Shown here: positions 5,678 through 7,463 of the stretch, piece after piece | Numbering within the stretch: position 1 is the stretch's first letter | How the letters are laid out: the number at the start of each line of letters is the position of its first letter | Source of the DNA: Gammaproteobacteria bacterium | Lineage (GTDB): Bacteria > Pseudomonadota > Gammaproteobacteria > Pseudomonadales > Azotimanducaceae_A | Assembly (NCBI GenBank): GCA_028819775.1 | Contig: JAPPKV010000117.1 | Coordinates: 1-7,463, forward strand | Direction: 5' to 3' | Length of the DNA stretch: 7,463 nt | The notes under the pieces: generated by a model | Database searches by the model: none | The model's input: the letters and a program-made list of their open reading frames with translations, nothing else | What the model was told of the DNA's origin: nothing | Position numbers and translations under genes: made by a program

Positions 5678-7463
5678 ATGGAAAGGGGAGCAGATATCTT
5701 AGGGTCGAGTTGGACCCGTGCGTCGTATCTGTTGAAGGGTGCCGTCCTGACCGTTGTGCTGAGTGTCGGGGCAGCCGCTTTCGCTGGTACTTCCGACGCC
5801 AAAGGGGGACGCATGGACAACCAACTAGCAGATCAGATGAATGCCGTCAGGCATTTCGACATAGAGTCACAGGACATTCCTGGCGCGCTGCTCCAGTTCG
5901 GCGAACAGGCCGAGCTGACGGTGATGGTTCACCACAATGCCAACGGCAACACGCCGGGTCTGAAGGGCGAATACCTGACCAGCGAAGCACTCCAGCGACT
6001 ATTGGCGGGCACGGGCCTCGAATACCGCATCAAGGATGAGGCGATCATCGTCACGCGACTCGTAGCGGAACTGGCGCGGGAGCCGCAGACGACCGAAACT
6101 TACGTTCCAACGGTTCCCAGCAGGGCGCCGCTATTGCGCCGCATCGGCGCGACCATTGCCGCCGTGCTCGCCGCACCGGCAGGGGCCGAGTCCGACGAGT
6201 CCGGCGGCGACGAGCAGGCCATCGAAGTCATCATCGTCACTGCGGAACGACGCAACGAGCGAATGCTGGACACGCCGCTGACAATGTCCGCGTTCAGCGA
6301 TCGCCGGCTGACGGAACTGGGCGTGACGAACAACCAAGACTTAGAGCAACTGGTTCCTGGGCTGCAGCTCGGGGACAGCGGGGATCTGAACCACGTCAAC
6401 ATACGCGGAATGCAGACGACGAATTACGCCGAGTCCCATGCCGACCTCGCGGTCGCAACGTACGTGGACGGCGTCTATACCGTAGATCGTTTCGGCGTCG
6501 CGCCCAACCTTTTCGATCTTGAGCGAGTTGAGATCGCCCGGGGACCACAGGGCACCTTGAACGGGCGGAATTCCATCGCGGGCGCGCTGAACTATGTCTA
6601 CCGACGTCCGACCCAGGAGTGGGAAGGCGAGGCGCAGTTCGAGGTCACCGACCAACCTACGTATCGCGTCAACTTCGCGCTGGGCGGCCCCTTCTCCGAG
6701 ACCGTCAGCTTTCGGCTTTCCGGGGGTCTCTTGAATGGTGACGGTGCGCAAGAGAACACGGGCCTAGGCAATGACTACGACGCGCCGGAGCAATACGACA
6801 TTGCCCCCCAGCTTCGGGTCGAGGCCGACCGGCTGGATCTGAACCTTCGCTATCAGCGTGTCGTGAATACAGGAAGCCCACAGGTCCACGTGGTGTTGAC
6901 GGAACGGCCGCGCGACAACGCGGAAGATTGGGTCAACGGCGCGTTTTTCATGTACGACGAGCCGATTCCGTCAATCGAGAACTGCAACATTTCACCCGAC
7001 GGATTCATCCCGGTCATCTGCGACGATCCCCAAAACAGGATTCTCGCCAACCGCGACGGGGAGCTGGACAACGAGTCGGATCGGTTCTCCCTCCATGCGG
7101 ACTTTGAAATCGCCGATGGCCTACTGCTCAAATACACGTTCGGCACATCCGAGACGAACGTCTTTCGGCAATATGATCAGGACCTGACGTCCCGGGTGGC
7201 CGACGCTGGCGATCCGACCGTTGCATCGGATGCACCCGTGCCCTATTCGGACGCGGTTGGCGGCTGGCAATACGCCACCGAAGAGACGTCCCACGAGATT
7301 CAACTGCTCTCCAACTTCGACGGTGCAACCAACTTCATCGCCGGCCTTTTTGCCTACGAGAGCACGACGGGCGGCAACGTTGGTGATTTCTGGCGCGAGT
7401 ACTCGCTGAACTCATCGGACCCGTTCGCTCCACGCTACTCTGCCCCGAACCCGAATCTAGACG
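5678..7463 (+). CDS. TonB-dependent outer-membrane receptor with STN signalling domain (3' end outside window)
   Basis: 595 residues are visible, in one unbroken frame to the right edge. Order: signal peptide (1-36, hydrophobic YLLKGAVLTVVLSVGAAAFA, cleavage after AFA); STN (secretin/TonB short N-terminal) domain about 58-127 (FDIESQDIPGALLQFGEQA to EAIIVTR); linker; TonB box 181-192 (AIEVIIVTAERR); plug about 196-312 (LVPGLQL, NIRGMQT, YVDGVY, VEIARGPQGTLNGRNSIAGALN); then the beta-barrel. Paired cysteines C436 and C448 probably form a disulphide in an extracellular loop. It would import a ligand with TonB energy; the STN domain marks it as a transducer that signals to FecR. The barrel end is missing and the ligand is unknown. 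ATG 5678 is chosen because it opens a proper signal peptide, though no clear ribosome binding site precedes it. Odd: a second signal-peptide-like stretch at 151-170. Confidence 0.94.
   Translation, partial: MERGADILGSSWTRASYLLKGAVLTVVLSVGAAAFAGTSDAKGGRMDNQLADQMNAVRHFDIESQDIPGALLQFGEQAELTVMVHHNANGNTPGLKGEYLTSEALQRLLAGTGLEYRIKDEAIIVTRLVAELAREPQTTETYVPTVPSRAPLLRRIGATIAAVLAAPAGAESDESGGDEQAIEVIIVTAERRNERMLDTPLTMSAFSDRRLTELGVTNNQDLEQLVPGLQLGDSGDLNHVNIRGMQTTNYAESHADLAVATYVDGVYTVDRFGVAPNLFDLERVEIARGPQGTLNGRNSIAGALNYVYRRPTQEWEGEAQFEVTDQPTYRVNFALGGPFSETVSFRLSGGLLNGDGAQENTGLGNDYDAPEQYDIAPQLRVEADRLDLNLRYQRVVNTGSPQVHVVLTERPRDNAEDWVNGAFFMYDEPIPSIENCNISPDGFIPVICDDPQNRILANRDGELDNESDRFSLHADFEIADGLLLKYTFGTSETNVFRQYDQDLTSRVADAGDPTVASDAPVPYSDAVGGWQYATEETSHEIQLLSNFDGATNFIAGLFAYESTTGGNVGDFWREYSLNSSDPFAPRYSAPNPNLD

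Overview
The window is GC-rich (by eye a little over 60 %), densely coded and apparently proteobacterial. The FecI-type sigma factor, FecR-type anti-sigma factor and TonB-dependent outer-membrane receptor imply a Gram-negative cell with a TonB system. The receptor's TonB-box style (IIVTAERR) fits Gammaproteobacteria best, but I cannot name a genus. No rRNA, tRNA, CRISPR array, insertion sequence or integrase is visible.

Layout. (1) Positions 1-2383, + strand: the 3' end of one type-I ABC exporter subunit overlaps a complete second one (TMD plus NBD). They are probably the two halves of a heterodimeric exporter. (2) Positions 2498-3970: two toxin-antitoxin modules, arranged divergently. VapB (RHH)/VapC (PIN) is on the minus strand and a Phd/YefM-type antitoxin with a second PIN toxin is on the plus strand. 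In both, the antitoxin comes first and the toxin starts with GTG inside a 4-base GTGA overlap. The 143-170 base gap between them holds a candidate promoter for each, plus a tandem repeat and a palindrome likely to be the VapB operator. (3) Positions 4090-7463, + strand: a cell-surface signalling operon. A FecI-like ECF sigma factor is followed after 4 bases by a FecR-like membrane anti-sigma factor, then 30 bases later by a TonB-dependent receptor. The receptor has an N-terminal STN signalling domain and runs off the right edge.

How it works together. In the third block, ligand binding by the receptor should signal through its periplasmic STN domain to FecR. FecR in turn controls the sigma factor, which would switch on transcription of the receptor. 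I see no obvious Fur box before the sigma gene, so iron control is not supported by sequence and the substrate is unknown. The exporter pair on one side and the receptor on the other could be export and uptake arms for one secreted compound, but the toxin-antitoxin block separates them and no biosynthetic gene is visible.

The most unusual points are: a second signal-peptide-like segment inside the receptor between its STN domain and TonB box; a FecR stop that leaves the frame open straight into the receptor, with a stem-loop and repeat over the junction; a hydrophilic insert in the exporter's membrane domain; and a probably leaderless VapB start inside its own operator.
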